In this document: positions 32,758-43,194 of the stretch, one piece after another
Numbering within the stretch: the stretch's first letter is position 1
Layout of the letters: the number at the start of each line of letters is the position of its first letter
From: Eutreptiella sp. 'Long Island Sound 2002'
Lineage: Eukaryota > Euglenozoa > Euglenophyceae > Eutreptiales > Eutreptiaceae
Reading direction: 5' to 3'
DNA: 64,000 bases
Assembly (NCBI GenBank): GCA_964036045.1
Contig: OZ038392.1
Span: 17,939,612-18,003,611, forward strand
Program-made: the position numbers and the translations under genes
The notes under the pieces: model-generated
What the model saw: the letters and a program-made list of their open reading frames with translations, nothing else
The model's database searches: none
What the model was told of the DNA's origin: nothing

Positions 32758-35608
32758 TGCACTCGGTCGTGGAGAGGCGCCCCATGGTTCCCCCTGGCGT
32801 CGCCCCTGTGACGAACAGGAAGAGGCTTCGCGCGTGAAGAGGGGAGGCGGCTTACTTCCCGCTAGACCTGACTGTTGGCCCCCGACAAAGCGGCCCCGGG
32901 CTACGCCGGGAGGGCTGATCGCCGCCAGCGTGACATGCTTGTCTCGCCGGGAGGGTGTGCCCCCGTGCTTGCGCACGTCCCCTCCTTTGGGCGGAACCCT
33001 AGGGGTTCACCGGACTTCCTGGCGTATCCCGTTCCCAAGGCGTGCATGCACGTTCCTGGTACTAGGGTTCCGAGGCGCTTGGGTGTCGCACGCTCCGCCT
33101 CGAGTCCCAAAGCAGCGCAGGCCTTAGGATGCAGCCTTACCCCCGGGCTCCGGATCTCGTTTGGCCGGGTCACCTGCATGGCACGGGCTGCCTCAGTGCC
33201 CGGGCTGTGGGCACTGGGTTTCCTACTGTTGTGTGGTGTTTGTGTTTGGGTCCGGTTGGCGGTTGGGTGCGGGTTTTGTTAACCCCGTCTGTCCTGGCTG
33301 GGGTTTAGGGTGGGTGTTTTTGGGCTCGATTTGTGGTGTTGTCCCCCTAGTGTCGGCTATTTGTGGTGTTCGTGGTTGGGCTTCGGTTTCGGTCTGCTTT
33401 TGGGACGTGTGTGGTTTCGTGGGCGCCCCGCTTGCCCCCCGCCGTTTCCGGTTCTGGCGCGCGGTGTGGGTGTGTGTGCCGGGCCCGGGTCTCGCCTGTG
33501 CCCAGTCCGTCTTGGCTGGGTTGTCGGGGTGTGTTTTTTTTTTTTTTTCTTTGGTTTTTTCTTTTCTTTTCTTTTTTTTTTCTGGGCTTTGTGGTCCCTG
33601 TCCCTCCATCCCCTTTCTTTCGGGCTGGGCTGGTGGCTCTCTTTTTTTTTTTTTTTTTTTTCTGTCCCTTTCACCCGTGGTCCGCTGTTACTGGCTTGGT
33701 GTTGCCGGTTTTGGGTGGGTGGTTCGCCTGTGCCTCTGCGGGGGTCCCCCCCCTTTTTTTTTTTTTTTTTTTTTCCCTGGGGGGGGGGCCTGGCCGCCTG
33801 TGGTGGTGTTGGCGGGTGGTTGGGCGGCTGTGGGCTGTTTTCGTGCCTTTTCCCCTTCCCCCCTCCTTTTTTTTTTTTTTTTGGGGGGGGGCTTGCCTGT
33901 TCCTCCCTCTGCCTTCCCTGGGCTGGCGCACGCACTGGCCTGTATTCAGTGTTGTCTTCCGGGCTGCTGTTTTCAGTTGCGTTCTGTGTGGCCATGTTCC
34001 GGCCCCATGGGTCGGGTGGGCTCTGTACACTGTGGGCTCGGCGCCCCTTCTTGCTGGGTTAGGTCCTGGCTCTGCCGGCTGGGCGGCTGCGCCAGGCGGC
34101 TGCTTGTGGTTTTGGGTTAGGGGGCTGGGGTTGCTCGTGTCCTTACCCCTCCGCGGTGCCGGCTGTAATCTTCTGGGTGGTCCGTCACCGTTGTCACCTG
34201 GCGCGCTGTGGTCCCGTGTGTGGCCTGTGGTGCCGGTGTGTGGCGTGGTGGCGCGGCGCCTTCCCGGGTGTGCGGTGGCTGGCTTCGGTTAGTCCCTCAG
34301 GTTAGGGTCAGTTGTGTCGTGTTGTGCCGCTCTGTGCCGCGTCGCGTCGCGTCGTGCTGTGGTGCGTTGCTCTGTGGCGCGCTGTGGTGCGGTGTGCCGT
34401 GGTCTCGCGTGGTGCCGCGGTGGGTCAGTGGAGGTCAGCCTGGCCTGTGTGGGTCGGTTAGGTCTTCGGGAAATTCTGCTGAATGATCACGGTGTCCTTG
34501 GGGCGTGCACACTGACTCTCACCCATGGACTCAATCTTCACCGGGCCTCGCAGACAGGCAGGTGTACTCGGGGTGTAGGAAAAGCGTTCCTTCTCCAAGG
34601 CAGACAAACAGACATCAGGAGCCGGACGGTGGAGGTGGCTTCCGAGCGCTGTTTGAGTGGCGAATGGCTTTCACTGCAGCTCGGCTGCGCTTGCAGGGTC
34701 CGGGTCGGTGCCGCCGGCAGGGATGAGCTCACACTGTAGGGTCAGGGGGATGTCCATATCTCCGGTGCTGGACTGCTGGGGTCCGGGGCATCGGTAGTAT
34801 TCTTGGTACTTCCAGTCTTCACGGCGCTCGGAGATGGCGTTGAAGGGGGGCACCGTCCAGCAGCACCAAAGCCTTCGCGATCGATCACAGCGTTTCGCTT
34901 CCCCTTGCGATGCTCGATATTCATCATGGACGGGATCGGTGCGCCGCCGCAGTGCCATTCCTCCACTGGACGCAACAGGTTGGTGACGGACGCCCTCACG
35001 GACGTGAGACCAGCCGAGATCAAGCCCCCGTAGCAATACTCTGCGTCAAACCGCGACGGTAGCGCAGCCCGGCCCTTATAGCCCATGGTGTGGTCGCGTG
35101 ACGGTCCGTGGGGTTGCCCTCCCTGGGGGCCTGTGCCTTGGTCTCGTGTCCTCTGGGGGTGTCGGTCCGTAGTCGTGGGTGCCGCGGCCGTGCTTTCGTC
35201 CTCTTCCGGTGCCTGTGAGTTGGCCTTCGTGGTGGTCGGGGTCGTAGGCTGGCGGTGAGGGCATGGTGGTGTGCCGTGCGGCGGTGTTCCCTGCGGCCTC
35301 CTCTGTGGGTGTGGTCCGTTCTCCCCGTGTAGGTGTGCCCTCCGTTCTCCGTGTGGTTTCCGGTGGCCGGTGGGCGTGCGCTGGTGTGATCCGCATGGCG
35401 TCCGATGTTTGCTTCGGTGGTGTGTGTTGGGGTGTTTGGTGGGGGTGGGGCGGCGCTGGTCTCCCCGTCGGTGTGGGTCGTGGCAGCTGTCGTGGTGCCC
35501 TTTTCCTCCGTGTCTTGGTCCCCGTTCCCGTTCCTTCCTGGTTCTTGGGTGGTGTCCTGACCCCATGTGGTGTCGCTTCCGGCGCCCTGTCCCTGCGTGT
35601 GCCTGCCC
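32758..35608 (-). other. 3' untranslated region of LINE-B with A-tracts
   Basis: No coherent protein on the minus strand after the ORF-II stop at 35609. Plus-strand poly-T runs (A-runs in the element) occur at about 33535-33550, 33572-33582, 33640-33661, 33754-33774 and 33867-33882. Long open frames on both strands here come from skewed composition. The last 111 bp are the part copied at 32071-32181. Confidence 0.65.
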
Positions 35609-38600
35609 TCACTTGGGGCCCTTCCGTGCCCTCTTGCCTGTGTGGTCCTTGGTGTCCCTTGCCCTTCCCTTGCCCTTGTCCTGCCCCTTCCTGGTGTGGT
35701 GGTGGTGGGAGGGGCGGGGTGGGGAGGGGGCGCCGGTGGCCCAGGCTTGGGGGTGGGTGGCCTGGAGCCACCGGCGGAGGGCTTGGGGGGTGTAGGGGGG
35801 GCGGAGGCCCTGGACCGCATCGCGGAGGAGGGCCTCCCATGCCGCTTGCGGCATGATGGCCTCCGGGGCGGCCTCATTGGGGTTTGCGGGGGTGCGGGTG
35901 CGCACCTCCTCGAAGGTATGCACCGTGTGCACCCCTCTGTGCCTTCCCGCTCCCCCGGCCCATTTCACCCAGCGGCAGAGCTCCTGCAGAGCGGAGGGAG
36001 ACCACCAGGCGAGGTAGGCGGGGGCCCGGGGGGGGGAGGGGTCCGTGCCTGGGGTCCTGGAGCGGCGGGGGGAAGATGTGGACCTGCGGTGGTGGCGGGG
36101 GTGGCGGTGCCTGGGGGAGCGGGAGCGGCGGCGGCGGGGGCTGGGGGTGGAGGACGGGTACGGGCGGAGGGGGGAGCGGGAGGGGGAGGTGGACATGGGG
36201 CGGCGGTGGCGCGCTCGGTGGCGTCCGGGGGAGCGGGAGTGGTGGTGGCGGGGGCTGGGGGTGGTGGATGGGTACGGGTGGCAGGGGGAACGGGGAGCCC
36301 GGCGGGGCGTGTGGGGGGAGGGGGAGGTGGACGTGGGGCGGCGGCGGCGTGCCTGGCTGCGTCGGGGGGAGCGGGAGTGGTGGTGGCGGGGGCTGGGTGG
36401 CCGGTGGGGGGAGGGGGAGGGGGACATGGGGCGGCGGTGGCGCTCGTGGTGGTGCCCGGGGGAGCGAGAGCGACGGGAGCGGGGTCCCTGGGGGTCGTGG
36501 TGGTACCTGGGGGAGCGGGAGCGGCGTGAGTGGGTGGTTGAGGCGCGGTGGGAGTGTGGGCGCCGTGGGCGAGTGTGCCGTGCGGGGGGGGAGCGGGAGC
36601 GCCGCCGCTTGCGGGACCGGCCCTCGTCGCTCGAGTCAGGCCAGTCCGGAAGCGTCGGCGGCCTCTGGGGGGGCTCGCGCGGCGCCGCTTGGGGGGGGAG
36701 GTCCCCCGTCGTCATTGGGGCCCCTTCGGCCATCGGATTGTGGCCGGGGGGGTACGGGGCGTCACGCGGTGCTGGTTGGGGGGGGAGATCCCCCGTCGTC
36801 CATGGGGCCCCCTCGGCCATCGGATGGTGGCCGCGGGGGTACGGCTGGTACGGGGGTGGTGGCTGGTACGGGGGGGGTGGGTATGCGGGCGGGGCGTTCG
36901 GCGGCTGCCATCCCGTCCGCTGGTGCTGTTGGTGTACGGGGGGTTGTGGCCCGGTGGGGTAGGGCGGTGGGCAGTGGTAGTGGTGGGGGTGGTGTTGGTA
37001 GTGGTGGTGGTGGGGCCGCTGGTGGTGGTGGTGTGTGTAGTGGTGGGGTTGGTGTTGCGGGTATGGCCCATGGAGTCCTTGTGGGTTTTCCGGTCCCCCT
37101 TGTGGGGGTGGGGGGTTGGGCATCGTGGGCAGTCCCCGGGGCTGCACTATGTGGTGGGCATGGAGGAAGGGTTGGGGGCCGGGCTTGACGGTGACGATCG
37201 TTGAGGGGTCCCACGTCCCTGGGTCGGTTTGGCCGGCGGTGGTGGTGGTTTGTGGGGGATGGATGACGGGGCGCTTGGTGACGGGGATTTTGACGAGGGT
37301 TTGGAGGGGGTCGTGCTGGGTGGCCGTCTCCGCGGTGGTGGTGGGTGCCGGCGGGAGGGGGGCGCGGGTCGTGGTGGGTGGGGGGTCCTGGCTTGGGCGA
37401 GGGCCTGGGCGGGGGTGGTATCGGGTGGTTTTGTGTCGTTGCGTATGCGGTGTTGTATGTGGTCGCGTGGGCGCCGGCTTGGGTTTGGGGTTGGGTTTGG
37501 GGTTGGGGTCCGGTTTGGGTTTGGGGTCGGGTTTGGGGTTGGGGTCCGGTTCCAGGTTGAGGAGTACCTCTGTCCGGAGGTGTGAGGGCGTCGATGCCGG
37601 GTCGGGGGTCGTCCCGGTGGGTTGCCGGGGTGCCTGAGTCGCCTGTGTGGGGGTTGGGGGGTTGGTGCGTGCGGCCGCGGCTTTGGCTTTCGCCGTGGCC
37701 TTGAGGATGAGTTTGGCGGGGAGGGGGGGGTCGGAGGATGAGGTGGAGGATGTGGACGAGGCTGAGGACGAGGAGGAGGTGGTGGACGCGGGTTGGGCTG
37801 TGATGCGGGCGGGCTTGCGGGCGGCGGCTTCTGCCGCGGCCACGGCGGGGAGGATGGAGGGCATGTCCCCGGGTTGTAGGTTGGGGGCGGGCGGCTGGGG
37901 GGGCCCGGTCGTGACCTGGCGGCCCGGCGGGCCGATCTGGTCGGCTGCGGCGGGGGAGGGAGGCGCGGGGCTGCGGCCTTCTCTTTCTGGGCTTGGCTGG
38001 GCCCGGGTCCTGCAATGTGCGAGGTCGTGTGGGTTTGTGTCAGCGGGGGGGAACAGTTCGCGTGCGCTGCATTCAGGGGCCGGGGGGGGTGGGCCTGGGT
38101 CCTCTGGGGTGTGTGTGGGGGGCGTGGTCGGGCCACTGGGTGGGGTGGGCGTGCCGCGGGGCGTGGGGCTCCCCTTGGCGGGTGTGTGTGGGTTGTCGAG
38201 TGTGGGGGGCGGTGAAGGGTGGCCGGTGGGTGGGTGTGTGGCGGGCGTGTGCTGGTGTTCGGGCGGGTGGGGGAGGCCCGTGTCGCGGGGCCCGGGGGTG
38301 CGCGCGATAGTGGGCGTGTGTGGGTCTCCGGTTGAGCAGCGAGAGGGGGGGGGCATGGGCGGGGATTGTGCGGGGGGTTGTGCTGCGCCGGTGTATGTGT
38401 CCGCTTGCTGCGCGCTTGCGTGGGCAGTTGTAGGCCGGGCGGTTTGGAGGAGAAGCTTGCCGTCTTCTGCTGCCGCGGCAAGGATTTCGCAGACGAGCGT
38501 TCGTATCTGGTGGACCTCTTGGTCAGTGGTGGGAAGGGGGCATGCTAGCTTTGGGCTAAGACCCGCGCGGTTGAGGACCCTGTGGATGGCGTGGTACCCG

Positions 38601-39712
38601 CAGGTGAGGGACTGCTGCGGCCTGGGGGGGGGGTTTGGTCGTGTGTCCGGGCCTGCTTCGACTTGTGTGTGGGCGGTGGGGATGGCCCAAACCCAGGGCA
38701 CGGTCCCCGTGGGTGGCCAGTGGCGCTGGATCCAGTGGGTTAGGCAGAGCATGGACAATCCCAGGTGGTAGCCCGCCTTCCCTGAGGTGATTTGGGCCAG
38801 GGCGCGGGCTGGGGGCGTGTCCCCTGGCTGGAGGAGACCCCTGAGGATCCTGTGCTGGGTGGTGGGGTCCCCCACTGCCCCTGGTGGGGCGGTCTCCGGG
38901 GCGAACATGGTGTCTGTCCCCTGGATGATCCATTGCGGGCCGTGGGACGTAGCCATAGCGGCTATCACGTAGTAGTGGCCGCGCTCGAGGACTGTAACCC
39001 AGACCTCCGGCGGGGGGTGGTCACTGTCTGTAGGTGGGGGGGGGAGGTCGTCGTCCGGGGTGCGGAGGCCGGCGGCGCGGAGGGCGGTGTCGCGGTTGGG
39101 CGCGGTGGCCTGTTCCCACTGCTCCGGGTGGTTCGGGTCCGCTGGGTGGTCCGTCTCCGCTTGGGCCCGCCGTAGGCGTACGGTCCCTCGACGCGTGACG
39201 TTGCTGCCGGTGTCGTGCGTCAGGGCCTGGCCCCACTCGATGGGGGGCATCCAGATGGGCTGGCCCCGGGTGTGTTTGCGGGCTCGCCAGAGCACGAGGT
39301 CTACTATGGTCTCGTGGAGGCCGCTGCCTGGGGTGGTCAGGTCCCGGAGGGCTTTGACGGTGAGCTTGGTCCAGTCCTCTTGTAGGCGGTACCAGCCCAG
39401 GGGGGTGGTCGGGGCCCTGTCTTGGAGGGTCGCTCGGAGGAGGTCGGGGTCGCGGATGGTGGCCGGTGTGAGGGGAGGGTGTCCCGGGTCCGGGGGGGAT
39501 GGGCTGGATGGGCTGCCGGGGTCTTGCGCGTCTACGTCGATGGATGGTTGGCCCTGGCTGGGTTCGGCCGGACTGGGCGTCGCCGGGTGGCTTCTTGGGT
39601 GCGAGACGGGTCTCGGGGCGCTGTGGTGGTGCCTTGGAGACCTGTGGATGGAGACGGGGGGCGCGTGCGGGGCGCGGAGCGGGTTAGTGGACGTCTGGGT
39701 CATGCACGGCAT
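35609..39712 (-). CDS. LINE-B ORF-II: ULP1/C48-like cysteine protease plus RS/His/Pro-rich region
   Basis: 1367 codons, intact. Residues 1-90 are Pro/Ser-rich. Residues 105-390 resemble a C48 (Ulp1/SENP) peptidase: helix GSGLHETIVDLVLWRARKH (about 129-147), ERGHYYVIAAM with His246, WIIQGTDTMF with Asp267 and PQQSLTCGYHAIHRVL with Gln366-367 and Cys371. This is the His-Asp-Gln-Cys order of the family, with a long insert before the Gln. Then come Pro/Thr-rich sequence, a Lys-Pro-Asn repeat stretch (DPNPKPDPKPKP), a His/Pro-rich part and an Arg-Ser domain (about 1080-1240). The C-terminal 120 residues contain LQELCRWVKWAGGAGRHRG. ATG 39712 overlaps the ORF-I stop by 29 nt. ULP1-like proteases are known in some LINEs; role there unknown. 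Confidence 0.65.
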   Translation of the reverse strand: MPCMTQTSTNPLRAPHAPPVSIHRSPRHHHSAPRPVSHPRSHPATPSPAEPSQGQPSIDVDAQDPGSPSSPSPPDPGHPPLTPATIRDPDLLRATLQDRAPTTPLGWYRLQEDWTKLTVKALRDLTTPGSGLHETIVDLVLWRARKHTRGQPIWMPPIEWGQALTHDTGSNVTRRGTVRLRRAQAETDHPADPNHPEQWEQATAPNRDTALRAAGLRTPDDDLPPPPTDSDHPPPEVWVTVLERGHYYVIAAMATSHGPQWIIQGTDTMFAPETAPPGAVGDPTTQHRILRGLLQPGDTPPARALAQITSGKAGYHLGLSMLCLTHWIQRHWPPTGTVPWVWAIPTAHTQVEAGPDTRPNPPPRPQQSLTCGYHAIHRVLNRAGLSPKLACPLPTTDQEVHQIRTLVCEILAAAAEDGKLLLQTARPTTAHASAQQADTYTGAAQPPAQSPPMPPPSRCSTGDPHTPTIARTPGPRDTGLPHPPEHQHTPATHPPTGHPSPPPTLDNPHTPAKGSPTPRGTPTPPSGPTTPPTHTPEDPGPPPPAPECSARELFPPADTNPHDLAHCRTRAQPSPEREGRSPAPPSPAAADQIGPPGRQVTTGPPQPPAPNLQPGDMPSILPAVAAAEAAARKPARITAQPASTTSSSSSASSTSSTSSSDPPLPAKLILKATAKAKAAAARTNPPTPTQATQAPRQPTGTTPDPASTPSHLRTEVLLNLEPDPNPKPDPKPKPDPNPKPNPKPKPAPTRPHTTPHTQRHKTTRYHPRPGPRPSQDPPPTTTRAPLPPAPTTTAETATQHDPLQTLVKIPVTKRPVIHPPQTTTTAGQTDPGTWDPSTIVTVKPGPQPFLHAHHIVQPRGLPTMPNPPPPQGGPENPQGLHGPYPQHQPHHYTHHHHQRPHHHHYQHHPHHYHCPPPYPTGPQPPVHQQHQRTGWQPPNAPPAYPPPPYQPPPPYQPYPRGHHPMAEGAPWTTGDLPPQPAPRDAPYPPGHNPMAEGAPMTTGDLPPQAAPREPPQRPPTLPDWPDSSDEGRSRKRRRSRSPPARHTRPRRPHSHRASTTHSRRSRSPRYHHDPQGPRSRRSRSPGHHHERHRRPMSPSPSPHRPPSPRHHHSRSPRRSQARRRRPTSTSPSPHTPRRAPRSPCHPYPSTTPSPRHHHSRSPGRHRARHRRPMSTSPSRSPLRPYPSSTPSPRRRRSRSPRHRHPRHHRRSTSSPRRSRTPGTDPSPPRAPAYLAWWSPSALQELCRWVKWAGGAGRHRGVHTVHTFEEVRTRTPANPNEAAPEAIMPQAAWEALLRDAVQGLRPPYTPQALRRWLQATHPQAWATGAPSPPRPSHHHHTRKGQDKGKGRARDTKDHTGKRARKGPK

Positions 39713-42700
39713 GGTAATGGATGAGACGCTGCATGTGTCTCCTGGCGGTGGGGTCGGTGAGTTGTTCCGCGTGTGTTAGCAGGAGGTGTTTGCGGTGTAC
39801 CATTTGGGCTGCTGCTCTGCGGACCGCTTCTAGCTGGAGGTGTGCTGCTGCTTCCATGGGGCTTTCCGTGTGTTTAGTGAGGTGTCGGTGCAGGGCCTGT
39901 GTCACTGCCCCTCTCATGGTGGCTTCTTTGATCAGGGGGTCCCGGAAGAGGTGTTCGGTGGCCTGGTGTGCGTGGCTGTGGGCTGGCCATCCTTCGTTTT
40001 GCCGCAGGGTTTCCGCCGGGGACCAGCCCACTAGGGTGTCCCTGTCTGTATGGAGGGGGCATTTCTTGAAGTGTTCCCAGGTCCTCCGGGGTGGTGTGGT
40101 CGCATGGGCAACGGGTGTCTTCGTCGGGGACGTGGATGTGCTTGCGGGCGAGCCATCTGGCGACCCTGGTGAGGAAAGGCAGTTGCTCCCTGAGGAGCTG
40201 GATGCGTCGTTTCTGGAGGTGGGCTGGGACGTTTGCTGGGCGGAGCGCTGAGTGGTAGAGGGGGACTTGCAGTCTGTCCTGGAGCTCCTGGATGTGCGCC
40301 CGGCTGTCTGCGTCGCCGAGCACGCGGGCGAGATGTTGGACGGGGTTGGGGTAGTGGTACGCTCTGTCGTGGGAGGAATAGGGGGCGTCCTCTGGTACCC
40401 AGTCCGGGGTCTGATGGGGCTCGGGTACAGGGGGCACGTGTTGGAGGTGTGTGTGGTTGCGGCCGAGGTCAGGGATCTGGAGGGCTGGTAGGTGTGTTGT
40501 GCGCTGGTGTACTGCCTGGTTGTCGACCTTACCATTTCCGTATTGGTGCCTGTGGGACTCTTGTTTCACGATGTGGAGTTGGACGTAGGGGGGAAGGCTG
40601 CGTAGGGCTTTCCAGAGTAGCAGTGCCTGGGTGCCGAGGCTCGTCGCGGTTGCTTTGTGAAGTGGTTGCCTTGCTATGCGGAGGAGCAGGTGCGTGTCGA
40701 CAGTGGCGTCTACCACGAACCAGACCCGGACGATGTGCGGGGAGTGGGCGGGTAGGTGGGCCGCGACCTCGGTGATGGCGTCGGCCATGGCCCCTAGCTC
40801 CCCGTGGGAAGAGGCCCCATAGGTGGTGTGGCCCGTGTGGTGGTCCATGTGGTAGTGTTCCCCGGTGTGGGTTAGTTGCAGGGTGGCCCCCCCGGTGATG
40901 GGCGTGAGGGCGGATTCGCCTGAGGCGTCGGTGAAGAAGAGCCGGTCCGCCGGTGATGGTTGTGGGAGGCGGCATGGGTTCATGGGCAGGTAGGCGTATA
41001 TGGCAAGGCCCGTGGCGAGGTGGGCTACTGGGGTTGTGGGCTGTAGGATGGGGGTGGCGTACACCCCTATTCCTTTGGAGATGATGTGCTTTGCTTGGGG
41101 GGACAGGGCTATGAGTCCCTGCTCCGGCTGTCCTTGTGTGAGGTAGGAGTAGATGTAGTGGAGGATGTAGGCTGTGTCGGGGTTTAGGTCGTGGCATGTG
41201 AGGGTTTGTGTTCGGTGCTCCGGTGTGTGGCAGGAGTGGTGGAGTGGATAGTAGGGGTGCTCGTGTTTGCCCGTTCTGCCTGGCTCGTACATGCTGTAAC
41301 GGATGGCGACCCCTGCCGGGTCGGGGCGGGGGCATGTGGGTGTAGTGGTGAAGAGCCATTTGGGCGCGTGGTCGGGGTTCCATGCTACCGTGGGGTTAGT
41401 GTCGGTGCGGTGGAACCATGGGGCTATCCATGCGTAGGCCTGTGGTGGTAGGTGGGTCGTGGGGTGGGTGTGGTGGCGTGCTATGAGGTGTAGCACGGGC
41501 CATGGTGCGGTTGGTGCCTCGGGGTCACAGGCCCAACATGTGCGTGGCATGCTCTGGGAATCTTGGGGGACCTTTGGTAGGTCTCGGGCGGTCATGTGGT
41601 GTTTCGGTATGCGCCATTTTGCCCCGTGGTGGATGACGGTGGTCTGCGTGGGTTTGGCTTCATTCGGGGCCAGTAGTAGGGTTAGTGGTGGGACTGGGCC
41701 CGTTACTGGGGGGACGGGTTCGTGTTTCGATCCGGTGGGTGCGTAGGGCGGTGTCTCTGGGATGGGTCGCGGGTGTTGCCTTGTGAATTCTCGGTAGGCT
41801 ATGCGCATGTCTTTGCTGCCCGGTAGAGTGTGTCCCGCTGTTCGTGCCGTCTGTGTGAGGTACTGGTGGAAGAGGCGGTGTTGTGGCCATTCGGGAAGCT
41901 GTAGAAAAGGGCTGTGGTGTGCCCCGCTGTGGTGCAGGACCCGCATTTGGGCGAGGGTGACGTTTACTACGGTGATGGAGGCCCCGACAAGGTCTATGGT
42001 GTGGATGGTGCCCTTGGGGTGGTGGTGGAGGTCCCCGCAGAGGACCGCTAGTGGCCCTTTCTCTGGGCACGTGTGGTTGGTGAGTATGGCGTGGTGTGGG
42101 GATGGGAGCAGAAGCTGCAGGTGGTTCCACAGGCGGGTGTTCATGTTGGTGGGCATGCCCGTCTGGTGGAGTACCCAGCGCGGGCATGTGTTGCGGGCCC
42201 GTTGTGCGGCTTGGAGGCGGATGGCGGTGACCTCGCGGACCTCCGGTGAGTGGTTGTGGGTCATGCGGTGAAGGAGGAGGGCGGTGTGTCTGTTATAGGC
42301 CGCTTTCACCTCGTCCCCTATGGCGTCTCCATAGTGGGGCCATGCCGCTCGGATGGCGCGGGTGGGTATGGAGGTGGGCCAGCCCCCGTGTGCTGCCCAT
42401 GCCTTGGTCACGGCGCGTGTGGCCGGCTGGAGGGCGGTGGTGGGGTGTGTTAGGTGGAGTGCTTGGAAGCCTATGGAGGCGTTCAAGACCCCGGTGAGGT
42501 AGTACGCCAGGCTCTGGTGGGACAGGGAGAGGGCCTTGGTGGTCGGGGACGCATATCTGGGGAGATGGGCGAGGTGTGACTGCAACTTGGGAGGGAGGGT
42601 GGCGTCCTCAGGGTTGGCGGCCTGGACTACCCCCAGGTGGGTGGTGGTCGTCACGACTTGCATGGGGGGGCCTTGTGGCCCCAGGGTGGGAGGTGTGGCA

Positions 42701-43194
42701 GACCCCTTGATCATGGCCACTGACTTTGTGGGGTGGACGATGAGGTTGTTGTGGGAGAGGTAGGAGACGGTCACGTCCAGTAAGTCGTTGGCCTGTTGGG
42801 TGACCGTTGGTCCGGGGTCCGGGGCATGGGGGTCGTGTGGGGTGTGCGCGACGGTGAGGTTGGTGTCGTCCGCGAAGCCGACCAGGGGGGAGAGGAGGGG
42901 GTAGGGTGCGTAGGCCGGGTAATCCTGCTCGATTGCGAGGGCCAGGGGGAGCGTCACTAGAAGGTACAGGAAGGGGCCCTCTGCTCCCCCTTGGGGGACC
43001 CCGCTGCCTGGCTCCAGGAAGGGAGTGAGGCCTGCTCCTGTGCGGACCGTGTATTTGCGGGTGCGGATGTAGTCGGAGGTGAAGTTGTAGATGGGGAGGC
43101 CTAGGCGTTTCCACACCGCTTCTAGAAGGAGCCAGGGGGTGTTCGGGAAGGCTCCCTTGACGTCGAGGGAGGCGATGATGAGGTCCACCGGGTC
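39684..43194 (-). pseudogene. LINE-B ORF-I: RT, RNase H and zinc knuckle (5'-truncated, one frameshift)
   Basis: The element starts mid-domain with DPVDLIIASLDVKGAFPNTP (RT motif A). It continues with GSGVPQGGAEGPFLYLLVTL (motif B), VGFADDTNLTVAH (motif C, FADD) and NNLIVHPTKSVAM (motif D). About 450 residues of connection follow, then RNase H: RLFFTDASGESALTPI, SSHGELGAMADAI, VWFVVDATVDTHLL and YGNGKVDNQAVH. A cysteine/histidine finger, CPCDHTTPED...KKCPLH, lies near 40080, where the 1170-codon frame (stop 39874) and the correct frame (stop 39684) part by a single-base shift. Upstream bases 43195-43386 extend the frame but belong to LINE-A. Not mobile by itself because it is truncated. Confidence 0.9.

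Larger units (their letters stand above)
32741..43194 (-). mobile_element. LINE-B: GC-rich LINE, 5'-truncated, with RNase H and ULP1-like protease
   Basis: 10.45 kb on the minus strand, from 43194 (inside the RT domain) to a (CTAC)4-5 tail at 32741-32757. It is flanked by CGCTGACCTCTGCAGG at 32726-32741 and 43195-43210; 14-16 bp is the duplication, ambiguous by shared ends. Contents: RT plus RNase H plus zinc knuckle (ORF-I, 39684-43194), a protease and RS/Pro-rich protein (ORF-II, 35609-39712) and a 2.9-kb 3' untranslated region. Inserted in the ORF1-ORF2 spacer of LINE-A. The 5' truncation removes everything before RT motif A, so any endonuclease is unseen. Confidence 0.9.

Noticed and set aside
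33161-34292. Long plus-strand ORFs rich in Phe, Gly, Val and Trp
   Set aside because: They lie antisense to the LINE-B 3' region, and poly-T runs give poly-Phe; no domain or conserved order. Composition artefact.
36762-38481. 417- and 444-codon minus-strand ORFs in other frames of LINE-B ORF-II
   Set aside because: Shadow frames of the Pro-rich stretch; no independent features.
35567-38771. Long plus-strand Gly/Val/Arg-rich ORFs, up to 434 aa
   Set aside because: Antisense to the intact 1367-codon LINE-B ORF-II; GC skew keeps all frames open. The minus strand carries the recognisable protease and RS region.
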